Shown: piece after piece, positions 7,489-15,223 of the stretch
How the letters are laid out: the number at the start of each line of letters is the position of its first letter
Position numbering within the stretch: position 1 is the stretch's first letter
Assembly: GCA_027859055.1 (NCBI GenBank)
Contig: JAQIBO010000504.1
Location: 1 to 16,857, forward strand
Direction: 5' to 3'
Source of the DNA: Spirochaeta sp.
GTDB lineage: Bacteria; Spirochaetota; Spirochaetia; DSM-27196; Alkalispirochaetaceae
Length of the DNA: 16,857 nt
Program-made: the position numbers and the translations under genes
Notes under the pieces: generated by a model
What the model was told of the DNA's origin: nothing
Databases searched by the model: none
What the model saw: the letters and a program-made list of their open reading frames with translations, nothing else

Positions 7489-7522
7489 GTCTGTAAGACG
7501 GGTGTAGCGTATATACAACGCT
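7489..7522 (+). promoter_or_regulatory. Two small dyads and -10-like TATATA upstream of the rhamnose operon
   Basis: GTCTgtaAGAC (7489-7499) and AGCGTatatacaACGCT (7506-7522) are inverted repeats whose centres are about 20 bp apart. A direct repeat CGGGT-N8-CGGGT (7486-7490, 7499-7503) also overlaps them. A -10-like TATATA (7510-7515) sits inside the second dyad, and no good -35 lies 16-18 nt upstream. Lack of a -35 fits an activator-dependent promoter, consistent with the divergent AraC gene. The dyad over the -10 could alternatively be a repressor site. The repeats are short, and the binding protein is inferred. Confidence 0.35.
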
Positions 7523-7542
7523 GATAAGGAGGCGGATAGACG

Positions 7543-8967
7543 ATGACTGATAAGCTCAAAATCGGAATATTTGGAATTGGCCTGGACACCTACTGGCCGC
7601 AGTTTTCCGGTTTGAAAGAGCGCCTTGAGGGCTATCAACAGGATATCGCCCGAAAAATCGGCGCTGCGAGTGATGTTGATCTGGTTGACGCTGGACTGGT
7701 GGATAATCCGGAACGCTCACGGGCGGTTGGTTCGTTATTCAGTCAACAACAGGTTGATGTGATTTTTTTGTATATTTCAACCTACGCACTCTCTTCTACC
7801 GTACTCCCGGTTGCGCAACAGACGGGGGTGCCAATCGTAGTACTCAACATTCAACCGGTTGCGGCGATCGACTACGAGGCGTTTAACGCGCTCGGAGACC
7901 GCGGAAAAGCGACCGGCGAGTGGCTGGCGCACTGCCAGGCGTGCTGCGTTCCCGAAATCGCGAGTGTGTTTCAGCGGGCGGGTATCGAATACCACCTTGT
8001 GACGGGATATCTCGGTGAGGCGGAAACGGATGAGGCGATCGCCGAGTGGGTCCAAGCGGCACACGTCGCAAAAAAAATGAAGAACAACCGCCTGGGCGTT
8101 ATGGGGCACTACTACGCCGGAATGCTTGACGTGTACACGGATATGACCAGACAGATCGCCGCGTTCGGGGGGCACCTTGATCTGGTCGAAATCGATGAGC
8201 TGGCGGAGCTCCGCTCGACGGTGACCGACGCTGAGGTGGAAAAGAAAATCGAAGAGTTCCGAAAGGCGTTCGAGGTCTCGCCGGAGTGCGAAACGGTGGA
8301 AGTCAAACGCGCCGCGCGCACATCCGTGGCGCTGGACAAGCTCGTCTCCCGCCACCACCTCGGCTCGTTGGCGTACTACTACGAGGGGACCGCCGGATCG
8401 GTCCATGAAGATATCGTCACGTCGGTCATCGCCGGTAACACGCTTCTGACGGGGCGGAACATTCCGGTAGCCGGTGAGTGCGAGATCAAAAACGCACAGG
8501 CGATGAAAATCATGGACTCCTTTGGAGCGGGCGGGTCCTTTTCCGAGTTTTACGCGATGGATTTCAACGACGATGTTATCCTGCTTGGCCACGACGGTCC
8601 GGCGCACTTTGCAATCGCCGAGGGACGGGTCGGTCTTGTGCCGTTGCCGGTATACCATGGCAAGCCGGGCAAAGGACTGTCGATCCAGATGACAGTGCGC
8701 CACGGACCGGTAACGCTGTTGTCCGTATGTGAGGGTCCCGACGGTGTGTACATGATCGTTGCCGAGGGGGAAAGCGTTCCCGGGCCGGTCCTCAATATCG
8801 GCAACACCAACAGCCGCTACCGGTTTTCCCTGTCGGCCAGGGAATTCGTGGAGAGCTGGTCCCGGCTCGGGCCGTCGCACCATTCTGCGGTCGGTGTTGG
8901 CCACGTTTCCGGCCGGATCGAGAAACTGGGCGCACTTATCGGTGTGCCGGTGAAGAGGGTGTGCTGA
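7543..8967 (+). CDS. L-arabinose/L-fucose isomerase-like protein, substrate unknown
   Basis: This 474-residue protein has the overall AraA/FucI fold pattern. Residues aligned by eye with the metal site of E. coli AraA (E306, E333, H350, H450) are Glu312 in AGECEIKNAQ, Glu335 in FSEFYAMDF, His350 in LLGHDGPAH and a His in the SHHSAVGVGH segment (446-454). It therefore looks like a catalytically competent Mn2+-dependent aldose-ketose isomerase. It is not a canonical AraA (the N-terminal region differs), and the locus already has true FucI and RhaA. A second deoxysugar or pentose substrate, or an isomerase coupled to the mutarotase next door, is possible. AAGGAGG (7526-7532) lies 10 nt before the ATG. 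Its TGA overlaps the rhaM ATG by one base, so the two are translationally coupled. It is first in the rhamnose-type operon. Confidence 0.85.
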   Translation: MTDKLKIGIFGIGLDTYWPQFSGLKERLEGYQQDIARKIGAASDVDLVDAGLVDNPERSRAVGSLFSQQQVDVIFLYISTYALSSTVLPVAQQTGVPIVVLNIQPVAAIDYEAFNALGDRGKATGEWLAHCQACCVPEIASVFQRAGIEYHLVTGYLGEAETDEAIAEWVQAAHVAKKMKNNRLGVMGHYYAGMLDVYTDMTRQIAAFGGHLDLVEIDELAELRSTVTDAEVEKKIEEFRKAFEVSPECETVEVKRAARTSVALDKLVSRHHLGSLAYYYEGTAGSVHEDIVTSVIAGNTLLTGRNIPVAGECEIKNAQAMKIMDSFGAGGSFSEFYAMDFNDDVILLGHDGPAHFAIAEGRVGLVPLPVYHGKPGKGLSIQMTVRHGPVTLLSVCEGPDGVYMIVAEGESVPGPVLNIGNTNSRYRFSLSAREFVESWSRLGPSHHSAVGVGHVSGRIEKLGALIGVPVKRVC

Positions 8968-9281
8968 TGAAACGGGTAGGATTTGCGATGCAGTTGAAGC
9001 CGGGTAACGAGGCGGAGTACAAACGCCGCCACGACGAGATCTGGCCGGAACTGGTCGCGGAGCTGCAGCGCGCCGGGGTGCGCGACTATACGATCTATCT
9101 TGATCCCCGGACGCACACGCTCTACGCCAGCCAGAAAGTGACCGAACACAACACGGCTGATCGACTGGCGGAACAGGAGATCGTACAGAAGTGGTGGGCG
9201 CACATGGCCGACCTGATGGAAACCAACCCTGATAACTCCCCCAAGGTCTACGACCTGGCGGAGATGTTCTACATGGATTGA
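8967..9281 (+). CDS. rhaM: L-rhamnose mutarotase
   Basis: At 104 residues it has exactly the length of E. coli RhaM. The start MKRVGFAMQLKPG, the segment YKRRHDEIWPEL with His22, the segment RDYTIYLDP with Tyr41, the paired Trp76-Trp77 and the terminal DLAEMFYMD are typical of this ferredoxin-like-fold family. It interconverts the anomers of L-rhamnose in the cytoplasm. ATG 8967 is preferred over the GTG at 8961 because it restores the family length, overlaps the preceding stop and has a GAGGG (8955-8959) at suitable spacing. It is followed after 12 nt by the ABC ATPase gene. This gene and rhaA anchor the rhamnose assignment of the operon. Confidence 0.93.
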   Translation: MKRVGFAMQLKPGNEAEYKRRHDEIWPELVAELQRAGVRDYTIYLDPRTHTLYASQKVTEHNTADRLAEQEIVQKWWAHMADLMETNPDNSPKVYDLAEMFYMD

Positions 9282-9293
9282 AGAGGAGTAGCG

Positions 9294-10808
9294 GTGAACC
9301 AACCGATTCTTGAACTTCGAAATATCTCGAAATCGTTTCCCGGAGTGAGAGCACTCGACGGGGTACAATTCGACCTTTTCGCCGGCGAGATCCACGGGTT
9401 GATGGGGGAGAACGGCGCAGGGAAAAGCACCTTCATAAAGATTATTACCGGCGTCCACGCCCCCGACGAGGGTGAAATCTTCCTCAACGGTGAGCGGTTG
9501 ACGTTACGTAATCCGATGGACGCGCAACACCAGGGAATTGCCGCGATTTACCAACACGTCACCTCCTACCCGGACCTTTCCGTAGCGGAAAACATATTCA
9601 TGGGGCACGAAAAGGTCACGAAACGAACGCGTCGTATCGACTGGAACGCGATGCACACCGAGGCGCAGGCGCTTCTGGATCAGCTGGATGCCAACTTCGA
9701 TTCCCACGAGCGGATGAACAACCTCTCGGTGGCGCGCCAACAGATCGTCGAAATAGCCAAGGCGCTCTCCACCGACGCGCGGATCATTATCATGGATGAG
9801 CCGACCGCGGCGCTCTCGCAACACGAGAGTGAGGAGCTTTACCGGATCACTCAGGGCCTTCGAGACGCGGGAGTCGGGGTGATCTTTATCTCGCACCGGA
9901 TGGAGGATATTAAACGCCTCGCTGAACGGGTTACCGTGTTTCGTGACGGAAAGTACATCGGTACCTGGCCAACCGAGGAGATAGATCAGGAACGGTTGAT
10001 CGTCGCGATGGTCGGGCGGGAGATCTCGCAGATGTATCCGAAACGCCAGGTGAAACTCGGTGAGGAACTCCTGCGCGTGGAGAATCTCTCCCGCGTCGGT
10101 TTTTTCCGGGACGTCTCCTTCGATCTCCGCAAAGGCGAGGTTCTCGCGGTGACCGGTCTGGTCGGGGCGGGGCGCACCGAGGTGTGTGAGACGCTTTACG
10201 GCGTCCATCCCTGGGACTCTGGCCGCGTTTTTCTTGAGGGCCAAGAGATCGCCCCTGCCGACCCGGTGGAAGCGCTGGACCTCGGAATCGGATTCCTTCC
10301 GGAAGACCGGCAGATTGAAGGACTGATACTGGAGTGGGAGATCTATAAGAACATCACCCTGCCGTCGCTGAACGCGTTCGCCCGTTTCGGCGGGCTCTCG
10401 CTTGACAGGGAACGCGCCGCCGCGGGGCGGTTGGCGACAAAGCTCAACGTGAAGACCGGAAACGTACACGTGAAAGCGTCCACCCTCTCCGGTGGAAACC
10501 AACAGAAAGTGGTCGTTGCCAAGATTCTCAGCCGAGCGCTGAAAGTGATTATACTCGACGAACCGACGAAAGGGGTCGACGTAGCCGCCAAGGCGGCGAT
10601 CTGTGAAATTATCGGTGAGCTCGCCGAGCAGGGCTACGGGATAATTCTGATCTCCTCCGAGATGCCCGAGGTGCTTGGAATGAGCGACCGTATCGTGGTC
10701 ATGAAGGACGGGCGTCTCACAGCACGGCTCACAACCGCGAAAACCAACCAGGAAGAGATACTCAATGCGGCGATGGTTGTGGAAACACGGCAAGGGAGCG
10801 AGGTGTAA
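9294..10808 (+). CDS. rhaT: Rhamnose-type CUT2 sugar ABC transporter, double ATPase subunit
   Basis: This 504-residue protein is a fusion of two ABC domains, the usual form in CUT2 importers (RbsA, MglA). Domain 1 has Walker A GENGAGKS (38-45), a divergent signature LSVARQQ (144-150), Walker B IIIMDEPT (164-171) and the H-loop His201. Domain 2 has a degenerate Walker A, GLVGAGRT (288-295), lacking the lysine, plus an intact LSGGNQQ (398-404) and LDEPT (421-425). Its H-loop position reads ISSE. This asymmetry is normal for the family: one active and one impaired ATP site. It energises import at the inner face of the membrane with the two downstream permeases. It starts with GTG, 5 nt after GAGGAG. 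The name follows the rhizobial RhaSTPQ system; it is unrelated to the E. coli RhaT symporter. Confidence 0.92.
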   Translation: MNQPILELRNISKSFPGVRALDGVQFDLFAGEIHGLMGENGAGKSTFIKIITGVHAPDEGEIFLNGERLTLRNPMDAQHQGIAAIYQHVTSYPDLSVAENIFMGHEKVTKRTRRIDWNAMHTEAQALLDQLDANFDSHERMNNLSVARQQIVEIAKALSTDARIIIMDEPTAALSQHESEELYRITQGLRDAGVGVIFISHRMEDIKRLAERVTVFRDGKYIGTWPTEEIDQERLIVAMVGREISQMYPKRQVKLGEELLRVENLSRVGFFRDVSFDLRKGEVLAVTGLVGAGRTEVCETLYGVHPWDSGRVFLEGQEIAPADPVEALDLGIGFLPEDRQIEGLILEWEIYKNITLPSLNAFARFGGLSLDRERAAAGRLATKLNVKTGNVHVKASTLSGGNQQKVVVAKILSRALKVIILDEPTKGVDVAAKAAICEIIGELAEQGYGIILISSEMPEVLGMSDRIVVMKDGRLTARLTTAKTNQEEILNAAMVVETRQGSEV

Positions 10809-10812
10809 CCGT

Positions 10813-11808
10813 ATGGCTGTGCGTAAAATCGTCTTTACCGAAAGCCTCCGTGAACTCGGTCTTCTGATATTCATTATCGTGTTGAGCATCGCGGTACAGG
10901 TGCGTAACCCCGCGTTTCTTACGTTGGACAACATCAACTCACTGCTCACCAACACCGCAATTCTGGGAATCCTCGCGGTGGGGATGATGCTGGTTCTGGT
11001 AACTCGCGGGATCGACCTCTCAGTCGGCGCGATTATCGCCTTCGCCGGGATGGTAACGGCACTGACGGTGGTCAAGGTACCGGGATTACCGCCGATCCTC
11101 GCTATCCTGCTTGGAATGCTGGTCGGGACGGTGATCGGAATGATCACCGGCATGCTGGTTGCTCGTTTTGACGTGCTTCCGGTGATCGCAACGCTCGGTA
11201 TGATGAACGTGGTTCGTGGATTCACCTACGTCGTCTCCGGGGGAAGCTGGGTGAGTTCCTACCAGATGTCCACGGGGTTTAAGGCGATCGCAACCGGCAA
11301 GACCCTGGGGGTCAACAATCTGATAATGATCGCGGTTCTTGTGTACATCGTTTTCGCGGTCTTCATAAATCATACCCGCACGGGGAGGCGGATCTACGCG
11401 GTCGGGTCAAACCCGGAGGCGGCGGCGATATCGGGTATTCCCAGGCGACGGCTGATATTTCTTGTGTACGCGATTATGGGCGGGCTCGCCGGCCTCGCCG
11501 GGGTTTTATGGGTGGCGAAATTCGCCTCCGCCCAGGGAAACACGGCGATCGGCTACGAATTGCAGGTTATCGCCGCGTGTATTCTCGGCGGGGTGAGCAT
11601 CACCGGTGGCGTCGGTAAGCTTACCGGTCTGCTTCTTGGAACGATCATGTTTGGAATACTCGCCAACGCGCTTCCGTTGATAAACGTATCGCCGTTCTGG
11701 CAGGAGGGGATTCAAGGGTTTGTCGTGTTGGCGGCGGTACTCACCAACGTCATGGTCAGACGGAATACCGAGCGCAACGCATTACGACGTCGGGAGATGC
11801 AACGATGA
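10813..11808 (+). CDS. rhaP: Rhamnose-type CUT2 ABC transporter permease 1
   Basis: A 331-residue, strongly hydrophobic inner-membrane protein with roughly eight to ten transmembrane segments, of the BPD_transp_2 family. Family landmarks are GIDLSVGAIIAF (near residues 62-73), the cytoplasmic-loop TGRRIYAVGSNPEAA, and LGGVSITGGVGK followed by the glycine-rich segment LTGLLLGTIMFG. It forms the translocation channel with the next gene product. ATG 10813 is chosen because it lies 4 nt after the ATPase stop with GAGG 9 nt upstream; the longer reading adds a basic, non-homologous leader inside the ATPase gene. The 3' end overlaps the next permease by 4 nt (ATGA), indicating translational coupling. 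Confidence 0.92.
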   Translation: MAVRKIVFTESLRELGLLIFIIVLSIAVQVRNPAFLTLDNINSLLTNTAILGILAVGMMLVLVTRGIDLSVGAIIAFAGMVTALTVVKVPGLPPILAILLGMLVGTVIGMITGMLVARFDVLPVIATLGMMNVVRGFTYVVSGGSWVSSYQMSTGFKAIATGKTLGVNNLIMIAVLVYIVFAVFINHTRTGRRIYAVGSNPEAAAISGIPRRRLIFLVYAIMGGLAGLAGVLWVAKFASAQGNTAIGYELQVIAACILGGVSITGGVGKLTGLLLGTIMFGILANALPLINVSPFWQEGIQGFVVLAAVLTNVMVRRNTERNALRRREMQR

Positions 11809-12794
11809 ACGATAAGACTGGAATCGGTATCGAACGCCCCTTCTCGTGGCGTGAGTTTTTCCTTCAGTGGGAGTGGATGTTGGTAGGCGTGCTCCTCCTG
11901 GTTATCCTTATCAACTCGCTTATCTCTCCATACTTCCTTTCCTTCGATACGTTTATTCGTACTCCCGCCACGTTCCTTGATAAGGGCTTCATCGTCTTTC
12001 CGATGATGTTTGTCCTGATCCTTGCCAAGATCGACATTTCCGTCGGATCCACCGTTGCGCTCTCCGCGGTGATCACTGCAACCGCGTACAACGCCGGGGT
12101 CCCGATGCCGGTGGCTATCATCCTCTGTCTTCTCGTTGGTGCCGCCGGCGGGGCGGTCAACGGACTGCTCCTGGTGAAGTTCAAGGAGCTGTCCTTCGTT
12201 ATTGTCACGCTTTCGACGATGATCATTTACCGCGGCATCGCCTACATCATCCTTGGCGACCAAGCTGCCGGTGGGTTTCCCGAATGGTTTGAATTTCTTG
12301 GATGGGGTGAGATCGTGGGAATTCCGTTCATCGTGATCGCCTTTGTGATCGTCGCCGTCGCCTTTGGCTTGCTCCTCCATAAGACAACCTTTGGCCGCGC
12401 CGTTTTTGGAATGGGGCACAACGCCACGGCGTGTCGCTATTCCGGCGTGAAAACGGACAGGGTGATCTTTATCGTTTTCATGCTCAACGGACTGATGGCC
12501 GCGGTAACCGCGCTCTTTTTGACCTCCCGAATGGGAAGTACCCGCCCCAACGTGGCGATCGGGTATGAGCTGGAGGTGATCGCGATGGTGGCGCTTGGCG
12601 GGGTGAGTACCAGCGGGGGGATCGGTCGCATCGGTGGACCGATCCTCGCAATATTCATCATCGGATTCCTGAGCTACGGGATGGGCCTGGCCAACCTGCA
12701 GGCACCGATCGTGCTGGTTGTGATCGGATTGCTTCTGATCCTGTCGGTTCTCACCCACAAGATCCGCTTTGGTAAGAAAAAAACGGCCATGTAG
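11805..12794 (+). CDS. rhaQ: Rhamnose-type CUT2 ABC transporter permease 2
   Basis: A 329-residue polytopic membrane protein of the same family as the preceding gene but clearly divergent from it, as expected for a heterodimeric channel. Landmarks are AKIDISVGSTVALSAV (the counterpart of GIDLSVG), the loop TTFGRAVFGMGHNATACRYSG, and LGGVSTSGGIGRIGG. The start ATG overlaps the upstream TGA, with GGGAG (11792-11796) 8 nt before it. Two different permease genes with one ATPase and one binding protein is the layout of the rhizobial rhamnose importer and of LsrACDB. The rhaM and rhaA neighbours favour rhamnose. Confidence 0.91.
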   Translation: MNDKTGIGIERPFSWREFFLQWEWMLVGVLLLVILINSLISPYFLSFDTFIRTPATFLDKGFIVFPMMFVLILAKIDISVGSTVALSAVITATAYNAGVPMPVAIILCLLVGAAGGAVNGLLLVKFKELSFVIVTLSTMIIYRGIAYIILGDQAAGGFPEWFEFLGWGEIVGIPFIVIAFVIVAVAFGLLLHKTTFGRAVFGMGHNATACRYSGVKTDRVIFIVFMLNGLMAAVTALFLTSRMGSTRPNVAIGYELEVIAMVALGGVSTSGGIGRIGGPILAIFIIGFLSYGMGLANLQAPIVLVVIGLLLILSVLTHKIRFGKKKTAM

Positions 12795-12834
12795 CGTTGC
12801 TACGAAGGTCGAAATTAAAACAGGAGGTATGAGT

Positions 12835-13866
12835 ATGAGAAAAGTAATCGTCTCGTTGCTCATCGTTGTATTGGCCCTAAGCACGGTATCAACCGTGTTC
12901 GCAAGTGGGGCACAGGAAGAAGGAGGTGCCCAGCGCCACGCCTTTATTTTCAAGAACACCGGGAACCCCTATGGTGAGAAGCAGATGGAAGGCTTCCGCG
13001 AAGGAATCGAAGAGCAGGGACACGAAGCGATCCTTCGCGCTCCCGATCAGCCAACTGCGGAAGCGCAGATCCAGATCATCGACCAACTGGTGGCCCAGCG
13101 GGTCGCTTCAATCTCGATCACCGGAAACGACTTCGACGCCCGTGAGCCGGCTCTCACCCGCGCAATGGACGAAGGAATCGTCGTGATTTCGGCGGACTCG
13201 GCGGTGAACCCGACCAGCCGGATGACCCACGTCAACCAGGCGGACTCGGAGATGATCGGACGCACTCTGATTCAGGCTGCGTACGACATGGCCGACGGCG
13301 CCGGGGACATTGCGATTCTTTCGGCAACAAGTCAGGCGTCAAACCAGAACCTGTGGATCGAGTGGATGAAAAAGGAACTCGAAGAGAACCCCGACAAGTA
13401 CGCTGATCTTGAACTGGTGCGCGTCGCCTACGGTGACGACCTCCGTGACAAGTCGGTGAGCGAAACCGAGGGACTCCTGCAGAGCTTTCCCGATCTCGAA
13501 GTGATCATCGCGCCGACCACCGTCGGAATCGCCGCTGCTGGCCGTGTTATCACCGACCGTGGTTTGATCGGAGACGTCAAAGTGACCGGTCTTGGTCTCC
13601 CCTCGGAGATGGCGGAGTATATCGAGAACGGCGCCTGCCCGTACATGTTCCTGTGGAATCCGATCGACGTCGGCTACCTTTCGGCGTATACCGCCACCGC
13701 GCTGGTGGAGGGTGAGATCGAAGGTGAGGCGGGCGAAACGTTTGAAGCCGGTCGACTGGGTGAGTTCGAGGTGATTGAAGCCAGCGACGGTGGAACCGAG
13801 ATTCTCCTTGGTGCGCCCTTCAAGTTTGAGCCCGACAACATCGACGATTGGAAAGACGTCTATTGA
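12835..13866 (+). CDS. rhaS: Rhamnose-type sugar ABC transporter, periplasmic substrate-binding protein
   Basis: A 343-residue type I periplasmic binding protein (Peripla_BP_4 type). Residues 1-22 form a signal peptide: MRK, a hydrophobic core VIVSLLIVVLAL, then VFA before the mature SGAQEEGG. There is no lipobox cysteine, so a soluble periplasmic protein is expected. The segment VKVTGLGLPSEMAEYI and the following FLWNPIDVGYL resemble rhizobial RhaS and, more distantly, LsrB. AGGAGG (12822-12827) sets the start at ATG 12835 (7 nt); ATG 12829 is only 1 nt from that site. It lies 40 nt after the second permease and is followed by a 100-nt gap with a strong hairpin. Here rhaS means the binding protein, not the E. 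coli regulator of that name. Import of L-rhamnose is inferred from context; L-fucose uptake through the same system cannot be excluded. Confidence 0.9.
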   Translation: MRKVIVSLLIVVLALSTVSTVFASGAQEEGGAQRHAFIFKNTGNPYGEKQMEGFREGIEEQGHEAILRAPDQPTAEAQIQIIDQLVAQRVASISITGNDFDAREPALTRAMDEGIVVISADSAVNPTSRMTHVNQADSEMIGRTLIQAAYDMADGAGDIAILSATSQASNQNLWIEWMKKELEENPDKYADLELVRVAYGDDLRDKSVSETEGLLQSFPDLEVIIAPTTVGIAAAGRVITDRGLIGDVKVTGLGLPSEMAEYIENGACPYMFLWNPIDVGYLSAYTATALVEGEIEGEAGETFEAGRLGEFEVIEASDGGTEILLGAPFKFEPDNIDDWKDVY

Positions 13867-13899
13867 CCGGTTTGTAATCGGTCGGTAACGAACAGACCG
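13865..13899 (+). repeat. Three complementary 5-nt arms that could form two exclusive hairpins
   Basis: GACCG (13865-13869), CGGTC (13879-13883) and GACCG (13895-13899) follow one another. The middle arm can pair with either neighbour but not both, and the second pairing extends to 6 bp (TCGGTC with GACCGA). The first arm overlaps the stop codon of the binding-protein gene. The arms are short, so this is only a suggestive structure next to the stronger hairpin downstream. Confidence 0.3.
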
Positions 13900-13907
13900 A
13901 ACTGAAC

Positions 13908-13945
13908 AGGGCCACCTCCGTCCCCGTTGCGGGGCGGGTGGCCCT
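13908..13945 (+). terminator. Strong GC-rich hairpin between the binding-protein gene and rhaA (attenuator or mRNA stabiliser)
   Basis: AGGGCCAC(C) at 13908-13916 pairs with (G)GTGGCCCT at 13937-13945. An inner stem CCCCG-TTG-CGGGG continues the fold, with a small internal loop between. The following bases are ACCTTCCC, not a U tract, so full intrinsic termination is unlikely. A hairpin just after a binding-protein gene often protects its mRNA or partly terminates, giving more binding protein than the enzymes downstream. That role is inferred. The rhaA Shine-Dalgarno begins only 8 nt later. Confidence 0.6.
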
Positions 13946-13966
13946 ACCTTCCCGAGGAGAAACATC

Positions 13967-15223
13967 ATGCACACCGAAGCGGCGTATAGCGACGCCCGCG
14001 AGCACTATCAGACTCTTGGCGTCGACACTGAAGAGGCGTTGAAACGGTTGGGAGAGATCCCGATTTCGATCAACTGTTGGCAGGCTGACGACGTCGGCGG
14101 GTTCGAAGGGGTTGGAGAGATAACCGGCGGCGGTATCATGGCAACCGGCGGATATCCGGGCAAAGCGCGGAATCCCGACGAACTGAGGAAAGACTTTGAA
14201 TTCGCTTACTCGTTGATTCCGGGACGGCACCGATTCAATCTCCATGCAAGCTATCTGGAACACGGTGGAAAAAAGATCGACCGCGACGCCGTTGCTCCCG
14301 AGCACTTCACCGGTTGGGTGGAGTGGGCCCGGAGCCTCGGCGTACCGCTCGATTTCAATCCGACGTTTTTTTCCCACCCCCTGGCGGACGCCGGGTTCAC
14401 CCTGGCGAGCAAGGATGAGAAGATCCGTTCATTCTGGATCGAACACGGGAAACGAACCCGCGAGATCGCCGCGTACTTCGGGCGGGAAACGGGGTCAGCC
14501 TCGCTCAACAACTTCTGGGTTCCCGACGGGTACAAGGACGAGCCGGCGGACCGCCTTGGCCATCGGGAAATCCTGATCCGTTCCCTCGACGAAATCTTTT
14601 CAAAGGCGTACCCGGAAACCGAGACGATTGACGCGGTGGAAAGTAAGCTTTTCGGCATCGGCTCCGAGTCGTACGTCGTCGGGTCTCACGACTTCTACCT
14701 TGCCTACGCGCTGAGCCGGGGCAAGCTGCTCACGATGGACGCCGGGCACTACCACCCGACCGAATCGGTAGCCGAAAAGATTACCGCGATCCTGCCGTTC
14801 ACCGGGCGGTTGATGCTGCACGTCTCCCGACCGGTACGCTGGGACAGCGACCACGTCGTCATCATGGACGACGCGACAAAAGCGATTTTCCGGGAGATCA
14901 AGCGCGCCGATGCGTTTGAAAGGATCTACGTCGCCGTAGACTTTTTTGACGCCAGTATTAACCGTCTGGCGGCGTGGGTGATCGGAATCCGCTCCTCGCA
15001 AAAGGCGGCGTTGGCGGCGCTGTTGGAGCCGACCGCAACGCTCCGCGCGGCGGAGGAGTCCGGTGATTTTACGACTCGCCTTGCTCTTCAGGAGGAGATG
15101 CGCACGATGCCCCTCGGCGCGGTGTGGGACGAGTTCTGTCGGCGGAACGACGCCCCGATTGGCCCGGTATGGATTGAGCGGGTGAAGGAGTACGAGAAGA
15201 CCGTGTTGGATGCCCGATCATGA
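13967..15223 (+). CDS. rhaA: L-rhamnose isomerase (RhaA family)
   Basis: This 418-residue protein (E. coli 419) converts L-rhamnose to L-rhamnulose in the cytoplasm. Similarity to E. coli RhaA is evident from end to end, including ISINCWQADDVGGFEG (33-48) and HVSRPVRWDSDHVV (285-298). The metal and catalytic residues known from the E. coli enzyme are all present at a constant offset of nine: Glu225, Asp258, His261, His285, Asp293, Asp295 and Asp325. It is therefore the RhaA type and not the shorter-related RhaI type found with rhizobial RhaSTPQ importers, a mixed pairing. GAGGAGA (13954-13960) lies 6 nt before the ATG. The stop overlaps the start of the aldolase gene by 4 nt (ATGA). Confidence 0.96.
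   Translation: MHTEAAYSDAREHYQTLGVDTEEALKRLGEIPISINCWQADDVGGFEGVGEITGGGIMATGGYPGKARNPDELRKDFEFAYSLIPGRHRFNLHASYLEHGGKKIDRDAVAPEHFTGWVEWARSLGVPLDFNPTFFSHPLADAGFTLASKDEKIRSFWIEHGKRTREIAAYFGRETGSASLNNFWVPDGYKDEPADRLGHREILIRSLDEIFSKAYPETETIDAVESKLFGIGSESYVVGSHDFYLAYALSRGKLLTMDAGHYHPTESVAEKITAILPFTGRLMLHVSRPVRWDSDHVVIMDDATKAIFREIKRADAFERIYVAVDFFDASINRLAAWVIGIRSSQKAALAALLEPTATLRAAEESGDFTTRLALQEEMRTMPLGAVWDEFCRRNDAPIGPVWIERVKEYEKTVLDARS

Noticed and set aside
7777..9354. 525-codon minus-strand open frame opposite the isomerase-like gene and rhaM
   Set aside because: Antisense shadow of two confident genes, low-complexity Arg/Pro-rich composition, and no recognisable motif.
9504..11225. 573-codon minus-strand open frame opposite the ABC ATPase and first permease
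   Set aside because: It mirrors the coding frame of two clear transporter genes, and its product looks like nothing functional.
11712..12959. 415-codon minus-strand open frame opposite the second permease
   Set aside because: Asp/His/Lys-rich product is the expected antisense of hydrophobic transmembrane codons; no independent support.
9294..13866. AI-2 (LsrACDB-type) importer as an alternative identity for the ABC transporter
   Set aside because: Gene layout is the same and the families are related, but no lsrK, lsrF, lsrG or lsrR lies nearby. rhaM and rhaA flank the transporter, and the binding protein resembles rhizobial RhaS.
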